The position numbers and the translations under genes are program-made. Below are positions 49,870 through 62,430 of a DNA stretch of 64,000 bases, one piece after another. The DNA comes from Lithospermum erythrorhizon. Taxonomy: Eukaryota > Streptophyta > Magnoliopsida > Boraginales > Boraginaceae. Location of the stretch: assembly GCA_019722365.1 (NCBI GenBank), contig JADFUC010000758.1, positions 868,001 to 932,000 of the forward strand, given 5' to 3'. How positions within the stretch are numbered: position 1 is the stretch's first letter; every line of letters begins with the position of its first letter. The notes beneath the pieces were generated by a model. It made no database searches, was not told where the DNA came from, and saw only the letters and a list, made by a program, of their open reading frames with translations.

Positions 49870-52800
49870 ATTTGGAGATAGCAAGTAGTGAGATGTTGTG
49901 TCTTAATGAAGCTAAAATCCCGACAACAGACAATAGTACAATTAAAGTACTTGTAAGTAACCGAATTAACCCATTTTTTATTTTTTGTAATTCATATTTT
50001 TATATTTTTGGAGTTTGGTTCTTGCTTGTTTTGTGTGACGTTCTATGTTATATTTCGTTAATATTTTAACATGTGTTCTATTTCTTTTATATAAACAATA
50101 GATATAATATAATCTTTGAATTGGAAAGTATCATATAAAGTCAAGTGTAACTATGACTCCGCCTCTAACATTTTAAGTGGCCCCTGAAAAAAAAATCGTC
50201 CTTAATATAAATGGTAAAATTTTAATTAGAAGAAATTATGTTTTTTTATCAAATAAATGAAATATAAGATTACAAAATAACAAAAAATTACTTTTTAAAG
50301 AAAATTTTATGGTATCAAATAAAATAAATTATTTATTTTTAAAATAAATCGCTTAAATAGAGTTAATATTATTAAAATATTTTTCAAAATTTTATGATAT
50401 CAACGAATTATCATTTGTTACAACATAATGATTTGTTACAGACGATAAATCGCTTACGGAAATAAAATCAAAATAAACCGTTAATTAATACTCCTCCGCT
50501 TTAGTCATTGTTTTAAATTAAAATAAATTTTGCTTGAAAATAAATATTGCTTAAAGATAATAATTAAGACTTATATATATTTTCAATTGATTGTCAGCCC
50601 TACATTTTCAACGACTTTCGAATTTCTTTTTTATTTTTCTTAATCTACGCAGAAACGACAAACTACAACTAAAAAAAAGAGGAAAGAATATATACAAATA
50701 TATTCAAATTCATTATAAATTAGAAGCTCATTAAAATAAAAAATTTCAAATAAAATGAAACACTATTGGTGGATAATATAATGATTACAAAATTACAAAC
50801 CTCGTAAGTGTTGCGGCATAAAAAAATACGCTTGTATCAAAAAAAACACATTTATAAAGAGTCAAACACCGATCAATGCTATTAAGCATGGTAACTTGTC
50901 CTACTGGAACTAGGGTAATTCTGTGAGCTAGTTATCAATTATTTGATTATAAATCTATAAAGCGCTAAAATTTCGTGTACTCTTTCACGGGACTTGCGCG
51001 CACAGACCACCCCTCGATATAATTATTATACTATTGAACCTGCCCGAAGAACGTGGAGTAATTTATTACTATAATGTTGATGTGTACGGCCAATTATGAT
51101 TTAATTGGAACAGTTTTTTCGTGTTTTCTCAATTTATAGAATAATTGTTTTAGTAATTGAAATATTAATAGTTGATTAATATAACTAGAATTACCTATCC
51201 AAACAAAAAAATATTGGTAGTTGTTAGTGTCTGGTTAGCAAGAAGAATATTGACGGGTTTAGATTTATTTATTTTTTGTTCAACTTGGTCTGATCTCTTC
51301 TTATGCCAATTTATGGTTATTTTTCCAATTTTGTAAAGTACACTACATTATTACAATAGAGTATACCAAATCTATATTATCCTTTCCCTTTAATACGATT
51401 GAGATGTTTTTCTAAATAAATAGTCAACTCGCTTTTAATGTAACTTTTTTATTTGAAATGCTTTTAACGTAATAATTCATCATGAAACTATGAGATTCTA
51501 TCAAAATGTTTGTACTACCTAGATAATGCATAACAATCATCTACTTCCTCCATTTTTATTTTTTTTTATCGTTCTAACATTTTGCACATAAATTAATAAA
51601 AAAAAAGCGTATCAAAAAATATATCAAAATGTGAATGTAAGAAATAATATTATTTGCTTGTTATTTGTTTCCAAGAGAAGCGAAATAAAAATATAATAAA
51701 ATGTAAAACGCTATTTATTACGCTAAACGACAACTATAAAAAAAATAATTTTTTTCCTAAAACTACAACTAAAAACGGAGTAGAAGATTACATGTGAGTA
51801 TTATGCATAACAATTATGTATTATCATTATTTAAAAAATTATTGTATAATAGTTAATGAAAAATATAAAATGTTACTACTTTCAAATTTATTTAAACTTA
51901 CTAATTTTGTAGATTTTGATCATTAAAAATCAAATTCAATAAAGTAACTTTTGGAAGACTTAAATTTCAATTAATTACAACTAAATGAGTCATATGTAAG
52001 TTACTAATCGACTTACGTTTGTAATGTAATATTTGGTCAGCATTTTTATTAGATGTGCATCAAAGTTTTGTTGGCTATCATCAATTGTCGCTAAAATCAT
52101 AAATAAAAAACTTGTTCGGAGTATTACTTTAACTTTGAATGTATATATATACATATATTAACATGAATATAGTGACTTAGCTCACTCATAGGTATATTAT
52201 TATTATTAAGGTAAAAGTCAAATAAACTTTATGCCTTGTAATTCATATTACAAATATTTTCTTCGATTAATCATGCTTAAGAATTGTTCATTCCGATGCC
52301 GCTATTAACTTTCTCGTAAATCTCTAACTTCAACTCTTCAAGGTCCTATAGTTGTAATGTGATTATATGAGGACTCGAGGTAACAATCTCGGTCCAAACA
52401 TAAACGAGTCCAAATTATCCAACCGATATTGGACCGATAATAATAAAAACTTATCGAGACCAACCAGACGGTTCAATAACGAGTCCAATTTGGGAACCGG
52501 GACCGGCTAATAACAGGCCCGGTACAAGATAACGGGTTTAGTGAGTCGGATCCTGGGCAGGTATGGATTGGGTATGTGATGCAATGGACAGAGATAGTCT
52601 CCACTCTCCAGGATACTTGTCCAACAGTCCAGTGTAGTATTTTATCAATGGCTATCAGTGGAGGAAACCACAATTTCAGATTTTAAGAGCTCATTGTTGA
52701 ACATGGAGCTACTGTAAGAAAATTGTATGACATTATATGATCGGTTATGTATAAGTAACCCAACCATTTAAGACGCATGATTTCCTCTACACCTCAGCTA

Positions 52801-53631
52801 ATTTAACAAATAAGATGGCCCTTTACGATATATAACAGATCGATCATACGCTTTCAAAACGCTTATTATTCGACATAATTTGCTTCAATACGACCCTTCG
52901 ACATACATGCTTCAAAAGCTGTCTACTTGAATACTTCACAAAATACGCAATTTGATTTTCGAGACAAATCGATTTTAGATAAAATTATTTAATACTAATT
53001 TTTGAGATAATTTTTAAAACTTATTAAAATTTTGGGTCAAATATTCGGATGAGATTAATTTTAATAAAAAATTTGTATGAGATTAATTTTAATCAAATAT
53101 TTGGATGTGGTAAATAATTACCTCAAAATTTTATTAAAATTGAAAAATAATCTAAAAAATGAATATTAGAAATTCTACCCTTGTCACATTGCTCCCAAAA
53201 ATCAAACTTAACATCAATTTTCGACAGAATTGCTGCACACTTTTAAAACACGCGCGATCGAATATATCATTTTAAAGTTATATGATCGAACACACCATTT
53301 TTAAACATTTGTGATCAAACATTACTTTTGTTGTTGGTTGGTTGGTATACCTAATTCCAAACATCATTACACCACCATTATCTTCACATATTCTACAAGA
53401 TACATAACAAATTCAAAAATTAATCAAACTAATAAATCTTACGCAAATATGACGATTCTCTTGCGTTTAAGATATATATCCAGACTAATCCAAACTTAGT
53501 GGTGGGGTTAAAATATCTCCTTCCATGGTTTTAAACAAATGAAAATGAGCATGCATCCCACTATTTCCCCCCACTTGGTTGCTTAAATATATATTGATAT
53601 GTACAAGTCTGGTCCTCATCCTTTGTTTTGA
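49870..53631. other. Intergenic between Tudor-SN and RBOH
   Basis: AT-rich, no host gene. A GC-richer block at 52.37-52.68 kb has many ccgg/cggtcc words (gaaccgggaccggctaataa, aggcccggtacaag), resembling subterminal regions of hAT-type elements. The 51-52 kb part shows only simple AT-rich texture. Confidence 0.45.
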
Positions 53632-56600
53632 TTAGAAATTTTCTTTGTGAAAATCAAACTTTGTAGAGGTCTTGTGGGAAAAGTCCAAGGCTAGTTGTTT
53701 CAATTCTTTCGTCAGTGCTGGTGCCCCACAATAAAACACTCCTGCAAGTTCAACATATACATACAATTTCCTAATAATTAAAATCGATAAACCTATTGTG
53801 TGACACAAATTAAATGTCCAAAGTGGTATAGTATTTTTTTTTTTCATAGTGGCATAGTGTACAAAAGTATACATGCTGCTTCTTTCGTTTTTATTTTAAT
53901 GATCAAGTAATAAGAATGAAGTACTAAAAGCTATTTAAATCAAAACGAAAATATTAATGTTTAAGGCTTGAAATATTTGGAGATGATTGATTATCTCAAT
54001 TATATTGGATGTAACGACTAACAGATATAAATTAACATAGAGATAGGAACTTATGGTAGTAATAAACTTACCAATTTTGGAGTTAGGGTGGTTGATTGCA
54101 ATGCGTTTGTAAACATTTCTCCAATTAGGCTTGGCAAAATGAGATTTAACTCTTGTTCCAGAGACGACGTCGACTCCATTCTTGGCATGATTAAGTGATT
54201 GAAGCATTGTAATTAGTGCAGATCTTGCATCACCTTCTTCATAAACACTTGTGCAATAATTATGCATTTCTATCACTTCTTGTTGGTCCATTTCAGCTAC
54301 TTCATTCATTATCCCTTTAAACCAATCGAATGAACCTTGCTCTCTTGTCACCCAGTAAAAATATGCCCTCCTTGTTTTGAAGTTGTTACCACTTCGCTTA
54401 TGAATTCCCGGGTTGGAGTTGTTTGGCGGGGATGGGTTGGTGCCATGTTCTAAACTACTAGCCTCTTCTTCCACAGCTCTCATGTTGTTCACAATGTCCT
54501 TTACAATGCTGATCATTGGCGTTGCCCCGATGCCTAGCCCCACCAATAACACCACATCGTATTTCTTGTAGTCCTGTGCTGGTGCTCCATATGGACCATC
54601 AATTAACACCCTTGGGAAACTGTTATATTCACCAAAAGTTTTAAATTTATGAATATGTATCATTTCAATCAGCCTAAAGATCATCAGGTGGTCAATAAAA
54701 ATGCATGATCACGATCTATTCTCAAGTCTCGTGTATACTCAGACATCAACACGTTCTGAATATGTACATCTAACCGAGCAACGGATTCAAGTACTTAAAT
54801 CAACAATCAATCATCTTATATTTTAAGTATATATAAATACTCAAAATCTGTTTATTCGTAAATACTATAAGCTTCAGCATTGCGTATCTTTATTTGACTT
54901 AAGCACCATTATCACAGATTGCATAACAATGATTGTTCATGGTTTTGAACTAATATCCTAGGATGTCCTTAAATACTATTCTAGATTCATGGATTCAAAT
55001 TGTCTGTGACACGGGCGAGATTCATAATTTTAATTGAGAAACAAGTATGAATAAGGGGATTTCCGAGTTGCTTCAGGGCCGAAATAGGAGACTTACTTCG
55101 GGTTGTTCTGTCCTTGCATGAAATCAGCTCTAAGGAGTCCACTTTTTCCATTTGGTGGAGGTTGGCAAACCTATCAAAGACCAAAAGTGTAATTTAGCAA
55201 GATAGTGACATACTACATGGACCGCACCAATTAAGTTTGACATACAAGGACCACACAATTAAGATGCATGTTACTACATGCCTTTGTTAATTCCATGCCA
55301 AGATCTCCATATCTGTAAAGCACTGATATTTTTTGAAACATATGGATATAGTTTTCTAGATACTATTGAATCGTAGTGGCAATAATATTACTCTCATAGC
55401 ATTCTTTTTAATAAATTCCATTTCTAAGTCAAGACTGAGGCAAAAGGTTAACTCAATTTCTGGTAACTTTTATGAAGAAGGACTCTCTCTTACGGATAAA
55501 ATAACCTTTAGGTTTATTGAGCGCGACCTAAAGTTATCTAGCAACTCCGAGAGAGATTCTCTTGATTGATCATACCTCAGAGAAAACAGTTTTGAGTTGT
55601 CTGGTCCAATCACCAAGAGTTCTAATGTGTACACTTAAGTAGTCATCACCAGGGGAAGAAGTAATAGAAAAAGGATGCCTGCAGTAAGTGCCAAAAAGAT
55701 TAGTAATCTAATCAAGAAGATAACATTTGAAGGAGAATATTGAAAAGGACATGGAATATAAAAATATCCCTCTACCTAGTTTTTAAATGTATTACTTTTC
55801 TAGATCAATAATTGATGGTTATGGATAGAACAATATCCATCAACTTGTGGTCAGGAAACTAAAAATATTGAGGATTAGTTCAAGTGGCAAAACATATGAA
55901 ATTTCTTTGCAGGTCTAAGGTTTGGGCATCATCAACGTCGTTTCACTCTAACAGAAGATATTTTAACGATTTATGTCGAACTTACCATTCAAATGGAGAC
56001 ACAGCAGCACAATTGACAAACATGTATTGCCCACTCTTGTATCTAAAGCCTTGTGGTTTTGACATGTGAAGGGAAAGCACATTCCCAGGATAGACAGCCA
56101 CCTAAAATTCATGCAGAAATTATTACAATTTGTTGAACTTCAAGAATTTCACAATCAAGTTTTACTAGCATGAATTAGGCTATTACCTTAAGTATCTGCA
56201 CTGGCTTTATGCTTGACCTGAATGCTCTTAATAACCTTTCACTAGCATAAAGTATAACCGGAACCGCTAAGTACATCCAAGTCTGTGATAACAAAACTAG
56301 TTAAAATCTCCACGATTGAAACTCGAGACCTGATAATCCTAAGTACTTGTGACTTACAATGAAATATTTAACAAAAAACGAGAGAAATACTCACCGTTTT
56401 CTTCTCCCATTCCTTGGTTAAGTAAAGCTTGATACCATGAACAACAAGGAGAGTGTAGACAATGACAAAGAGGTGGTGGGAGTACCAAAAGGCATTGAAT
56501 CCGGTAAGTTTGTTGAAAGGTTTAGGGAATTGGACTTTGTTTCTCCTAAACCATGGTGATGCCAAAGTGAAGGCAATTGCCATCAATACCACCATGATTA

Positions 56601-59116
56601 TTCCAGTAACCCCTTCCACTCCCTTAACAAACCACCAATAACTTGTAGGTTGGTCACCAAAGTACTTCTCCATAGGCTCATACTCATCAGGAGTGGCATG
56701 TAGAAGACGAGGGAAATCACATGCTAAATGACTAATTCCATGAATTCCAACCCCAATCGCGATTGCAATTGCAATAATCTACAAAATAAGAGGAACAGGC
56801 ATGTTAATCACAAATTAGAGACAATGTCTTCATTTTAGCAAGATTGTTCTGAATCAAAGAATCATTGTAGTTACTTTGTGGAAATTTAGGTTGTCATCAA
56901 AAGGAACCGCGACTCCTAATCTGGTCTTGTTTCTGAGCCAAGTAATGGTGTTTCGACAGACAGGTAACAAGATTAATGCCATGTTCAACTTAAGTGTCTC
57001 GGCTGCACCCTTTGCCATGCAGACACAATGACCCATTACATCAAACGCAGCTTTATTTTTGTACTGAATATACTTGTATGTAAATAGACCAGCCATAACT
57101 CCTATCCATAAAGCCATCACCCATACTCTCTGCCAATTATCAAGTAAGAAATACTTGAAATCTTCATACCATCTTCTCAAAGGGCCAAAATCCGACATAG
57201 GCTTAAGCCTCTGGCTTAGCATTTGGCTCAAAACTTTACTTTCGCCAATGTGAACCGAGTGGGAGGGGGCTTGCAGTAATAGCATTTCAAGATCTTCAAT
57301 CTGTTATTACCAAGAGCAACTATTTATCAAAAGGAAGTTCCCATCTTAATTAATACAATAGTTAGTTTACTACTTCAACCGAAATAAACAGTTAAAATAA
57401 TCCACACCAAGTGGACCCATAATAAGGTACTCTTATAGTTCTAATCAAGATTGCAGTTTACCATAATGTATCCAACATTGTTGGGATCCAACTCTTCCAT
57501 GATCAACGCAGCGTATTCATCGGCTTGTTTTTGAATATTTGACAATTTGTTGGCAGAAGCACTTGAAGCTATAATCTGTGCAAGACATTACAAATTCAAC
57601 TCATAAATATGCAGAACTATAGCAAGATCACAACAATAATAGTAAATCTAATCCAACAACTTTCTGCATTAATTGTTTTATCAATTCATAGTCAACAACT
57701 TGTTTCAAGTTTCATTAATGCCCTGAGATATTATTGTAACAAAAAGCTTTCCCATACCTCTCTGACTTCATCTTCTGTAATCCTTCCATCAGCATCTTTG
57801 TCAACCCTGCGACCAGTTCATCATCTTCGTAAATACCAGACAACCAACATGACAATAAGTTCAAAAAAATTGACCAACTTGTTTCATTAAAATTCAAAGA
57901 TTAAATTTTAAACAAAACTTCAACATGCTAATAGGTTCATAAAAATAGTCAAATCGAAAAAGAGGCCTTAAATCTTACATATCAAAGAACGTCTGAAGAC
58001 GAGTATCAAAACTCTGATCCGAGATTCGATCCCAGAATTCTTTCAACTGAGCTTTATTTACCAAGCCACCAGAGATATTATGCCTCCTTGAAAGAGCATC
58101 AAAAAGCTCCAAAGCAAAATCTTTAGACTCCTTGTTCATACCTATCATTACCATAACAATTATCAAAAAATCAAATCCATCACACAATCTAAACAAAATA
58201 AAATTCTTGGTAATCGAAATGAACACTCCATCCATCCTTACTTGATTTACTAGTTTTGAATTTTGATGGTTGAGTTATGAACTCAAATATCTGTGTACAT
58301 GTTACATAATAATTTGCAAAAATATATCAAAATATAGTATTCAACTAGTTTCAACATATTTTACTATAAACATGTTAATTTTGATTCAAATCAATGTTAT
58401 GCGTGTCACAAACTGTCAACTAAGATCGCAAAGTTCTTTCGTTAATTTTGATAATTGAAAATAAAACTGTGCAATCTTTAATTTTGATAATTGAAAATAA
58501 AAATGTACAATCTTTTAGAGACGGAGGTAGTACAAAAAACCATACCTATGCATTCACCAAACTGAGCACGAGTCAACAGCCCATTAGTGGAGGCAGTAAG
58601 TTCATCAAATCTCTTCTCCACCACCGCCCAACCAGCACCACCATCAGTCTTGCTAATAAACTTCAACCCCCTCAAAGCATGCGTCGCTGCAGACTTAGTC
58701 CGATCAAACTTCCCCCTCTGAGGCTTCTTAGTAAACGAAGCCAACTTCTTAAGCTCTTGTGACACTTGCCTTATTCTTGATGATGCATTTCTAGCCAAAG
58801 TTGCACTAAAGCTAGAGGACTTTTTTTCAAGTCCTCTAGCTAAAAGTGCTAGTTCTGGATCCTCGACGTCTGCTCCTGTGGCGGTCTTGACGCTGTGGAC
58901 CGCCACAGAATCATCGCGGACGTCGATGGTGATCTCAACCATGTCATCGTTGGATATAGTTGTACTCGAACTGGTATTGCTTGAGTTGTCTGGGAGGTGG
59001 AATCTTGCACTTTTCCTTCCACCTCTCTTTAGCGGCCCACTGAGTGGGCCGCTAAATGATGTCCTATCACTCCCCACCACCTCGGTGTCGGAGTGGTAGT
59101 TGTGCTGGTTATGCAT
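53632..59116 (-). CDS. RBOH: Respiratory burst oxidase homologue (NADPH oxidase), complete, 12 exons
   Basis: Plasma-membrane NADPH oxidase that moves electrons from cytosolic NADPH through FAD and two haems to apoplastic oxygen, producing superoxide in defence, growth and stomatal signalling. Minus exons: 59116-58546, 58141-57979, 57806-57758, 57575-57462, 57300-56875, 56778-56395, 56282-56187, 56101-55986, 55678-55576, 55170-55097, 54619-54072, 53741-53632. All are GT..AG and in phase; 917 aa. The regulatory N-terminus has [18 protein letters not shown]-hand 1 loop is [12 protein letters not shown] (247-258), with a second, weaker one at [10 protein letters not shown] (290-299). Membrane core: haem-ligand candidates H454/H458 ([12 protein letters not shown]) and [20 protein letters not shown] motif HPFSIT (641-646). 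NADPH-binding [11 protein letters not shown] and GLGIGATPM (706-734). C-terminus KFDFHKENF. Closest to the Arabidopsis RBOHD/C group by motif; the exact subgroup is not proven. No damage seen. Confidence 0.96.
58442..58513. repeat. 36-bp tandem duplication in RBOH intron 1
   Basis: Two adjacent 36-base units, 58442-58477 and 58478-58513, both starting ttaattttgataattgaaaa and differing at only about two positions. They lie in intron 1, ending about 30 bases from the donor of exon 1. Confidence 0.85.
59028..59056. repeat. 29-bp near-perfect palindrome in RBOH exon 1
   Basis: Arms tttagcggcccact and agtgggccgctaaa are exact reverse complements around one central base. In the minus-strand reading frame it encodes a doubled SGPL ([10 protein letters not shown]). 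It could form a strong GC-rich hairpin in the mRNA about 60 bases after the start codon. Confidence 0.95.
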
Positions 59117-59382
59117 GTCGAATATGGCAGTTTTTTAGGGAAGATCACTTATGTTTGATGGATAATGGATATTATCGTTTGATCACCTATACTACAAAAC
59201 GTACTTATGAAATAATATACCGACACTTGCTAAATATGGATTAGTGAAGAAAGGAGGAAAGGTTTGAGTTTGTCATGTACTTTTAAGTTTTGGTGGTTTT
59301 ATAGTAATGGAAATGAAGATAATGGATTTAAGATTCGAGAGAGATGTTGTGCAAGAGGGGCCGGGCTACTTGTAAAGAAATG

Positions 59383-59391
59383 GTATATATG
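59383..59391 (-). promoter_or_regulatory. Possible RBOH TATA box
   Basis: The minus strand reads ccatatatacc about 270 bases upstream of the start codon, which would give a 5' UTR of roughly 240 bases. Position-based inference. Confidence 0.25.
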
Positions 59392-59399
59392 GAGGTTTT

Positions 59400-60675
59400 G
59401 ATGATTATATATCTTTTAATTGTTTTCTTTTCAATGGGTTGTGGTTTATTTTGTTTTGAATTGGTGGCTATATATGAAATTTAGACTTCAAAGTTGAATT
59501 GTTCCTAACTATGTTTGAATTATTGAGTTTGCCATCCACTTGTGCAAGGCCGGCAGTGATGCAATTGTATTATTTTGGTGAATTCGCTATTTGACAATTA
59601 ACTATTTTGTCATGTCTACTGATAGTATTGTAAACAAGTTCGAATCAAACAGAAAGATTTAGAGCTCTAAGCCACATTCTTCGACCCAAGATTCGGGATT
59701 CTATTCGATTCTATTTAATCTAAAAATTATTGCTCGTCTTAGTTCCGTGTATTTTTTTAGTTAAATATTCGCTCAGAGTTTGGCTCGCTTTTTCGAATAG
59801 TTCGAAAAGCCCTGGCTCGAAAAAGTTAATGTCATCTAAATCAAAAACTTAAAAAATACTACACTACTAAATATTGCAAATTCAAAAGACAAAAAGATGA
59901 AAATACTAATGTTATTACAGCCCAAACTCAAAATAAATAGGTTAAAAGTCAGATTGCTCACATCAAGCCAGTGTCGAGACACACGCCTACTACTGCAATC
60001 CACAAGACGTTTACGCCAAAGATACATATCGATCGATTCGGTTTGACACGCCATGGCCGCAGAACAACATAGTGTCATTATGCCATTAAACATGTCGCAT
60101 CATTGTACGCATGCTCAAAATATCATCATCGCCACGTAACAACATAGTTAATTAAAATAACAGTCCAAAAGTAACAAACTAACAAGTCAAAAAATAAGTT
60201 AACATCATAAAAGAAACATAACGAAGCAAATGAGGGATCTCAGAATCAAGATGAATCAAGTATTCATATTTTTCCGATCCTTTGCTTCTTCCTCGCGACT
60301 TGTCACCGTCAATAGTCCTTTGTTTTTTGGGCTGGGGCCGAGGTCTGTACTTGTGTATCTAAACAGGGTAAGTGTACGAACGAGTACTCATTAACTGGCC
60401 TAATCAAAGTTCCTCGGAAGGAGCAAAGAATTACAACTCAAACAATAAATGAAACAGTAAGTAAGAACTAATAAAAAATGAAACAATAATGAAACTTAAT
60501 AAAATTTATTACTAATAAAGATCAATTTGTGATCTTCCATATCAAAATTTTTTTCAAATTCCAACTCAATGAGATCCTCATTCTCCTAATAAATCATGAA
60601 CCGATTAAAAAGAAAAGAAAACTTAATATTTTAAAAGGAAAACTCAATATTTTTACTGGGCTTTGACTTCTTATT
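59400..60675. other. Upstream RBOH / hAT 3' flank, no gene recognised
   Basis: Contains a minus-strand open stretch at 59836-60093 and a lysine/arginine-rich one near 60.24-60.42 kb; neither resembles a family I know. Probably a promoter plus transposon flank. Confidence 0.35.
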
Positions 60676-60679
60676 CCAC

Positions 60680-62430
60680 AGCTTCCTCGATCCTAATCAC
60701 TCAAAGACAAAGCATGAACCTCAATAGTGTCTTTTCTCATCGGTAATTTTTCTTATCAATTACCATTTCACCAAGACTACATGTAAATTCCGATGCAACA
60801 ATGAATGAATAGATAAATGTCATTTGCCATATTGAAAAGTATTTTATATTTTTCCTCATTCCATTTCCAAATTAAGTAAGGACATCAAAATTGGCCACAT
60901 TAGGAAAAAAAAACTTTTCACATAATAAGTTTCCCAAGTCAGTTTTTATTCTTCCCATCGACTCCGCTTCCAACATATAATCATCAAACCTCTTTTTGCA
61001 ACCGCGAACTTCGAGTTATTTCAAGTATGACATATGTTTCCTCGCCCTTTTCCTTTTTCATCACTCATAAATATTTGCATATTTCTCATAAAGAACATTG
61101 AAACTATTAAAATGCTTTCCACTTTACACTATACAGGATATATCGATATACATGCAATTCGATCATTTTGCTCTATATCTAGATCCGTAATTGGGGAAGC
61201 CAAACAAAGCAACAAGTCACATTCCTCCTAATACTTATCAAACTTTTCAGCCATTCTAACCGCCATATTTTGTATACGCTAATATCTCTATTGTCCATTC
61301 AACATCGATCGCTCCTTAATTCTACTCAACTCCATAAATACACAGATTGACTATAAGATAATTGCCGCCACTAATCGATTGGTAACATCTAGGAAAACCT
61401 CAAGGAATTCACACACTTCATGCACTTGTTCTCATTCTAAACTAGTAGACGTAATCTTACAAAAGGACTCATCATCTTCAAAGATATTTTATGAAATATT
61501 GTCTATACTTATAAGCAAATATAATATCAAAAAGTGGAGTTCCATCTAGTCAAGTATCCAACACTAACTTATTTGCAAGCAACTTTAAATTCAACCCATG
61601 CTCATCGGGAACCGGACAAATTCTATTTTCGTAACCAAACAAAGATTTGACACCTTCTCTAACAACATCACAAACACGCTTCAATTTCTTTCTTAACTCA
61701 TCCCTAACCAACAAGTTAATAATATGTGCACAACATCTCATGAAATGCTTTGTCATTCAAAACCGTATTAGAAATGAAATTGTAATCCTTTCTCAAAATG
61801 TCAATACACACATCATTAGCACTACAAGATTGTCAACCCGTCACGTAGCTTCACTTTATCACTAATTTCATAAGACTTAAAGAACTTTATGTACTTTAGC
61901 TAATGCAACACCACATGCCAGCGGAGGGTACATTAACAAAAGTTATAGTACTTTTCCTCAGAATTCCAATTCCTATCAATGTAATGACAAGTTATTACCA
62001 TATACCTCTATCTTTCAACCTCGCACTACCCAACAATCGGGTGGTTAAACCAACTCTAGCAACCTACCTGCACTTTAATTCTTTTCTTTTTCTTATCAAA
62101 CACAACAAAATATTCTTTCCTAACCATATAGCTAGATATTTTCTTATAATATGGACTATATTTTATGAATTCATTCAAATACATTATGCTCAACTATCAT
62201 AAATGGACGCTACGAAGCAAACTTATATGCGCAACCAATGCTTTAACTTTTTTCATAACTAAAAGTGAAAGTTTGAACCTAACTTTCACCTTGGGAAATA
62301 ACTACACCATGTAATCGGTATCAGATGCATTTACCACTGCTTTAAGCATTTGCAATAGGCTCTGGGGAGTGTTTTATGTCCGGCCTGACATGCCACCAAA
62401 TGTCTTAGTAAATGAGTTGTAGCAATGGCA
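60680..62430 (-). pseudogene. hAT transposase pseudogene
   Basis: Cut-and-paste DNA transposase of the hAT superfamily, read on the minus strand across frameshifts. BED-type zinc finger end at about 62430-62380 (ATTHLLRHLVACQAG). Central segment 61756-61550 (RCCAHIINLLVRDELRKKLK, GLNLKLLANKLVLDT), then at once the conserved TRWNST signature near 61.53 kb in another frame. C-terminal dimerisation region at about 60988-60690 (FDDYMLEAESMGRIKTDLGN, FFFPNVANFDVL, IVASEFTCSLGEMVIDK). The domain order is right for one element. At least three frame changes and several stops mean it is dead. The terminal inverted repeats and 8-bp target duplication were not found. Confidence 0.78.

Noticed and set aside
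53632..54684. A separate 249-aa oxidoreductase gene at the left of RBOH
   Set aside because: It is exon 11 of RBOH read through its donor; the FAD/NADPH motifs join in phase with the other exons.
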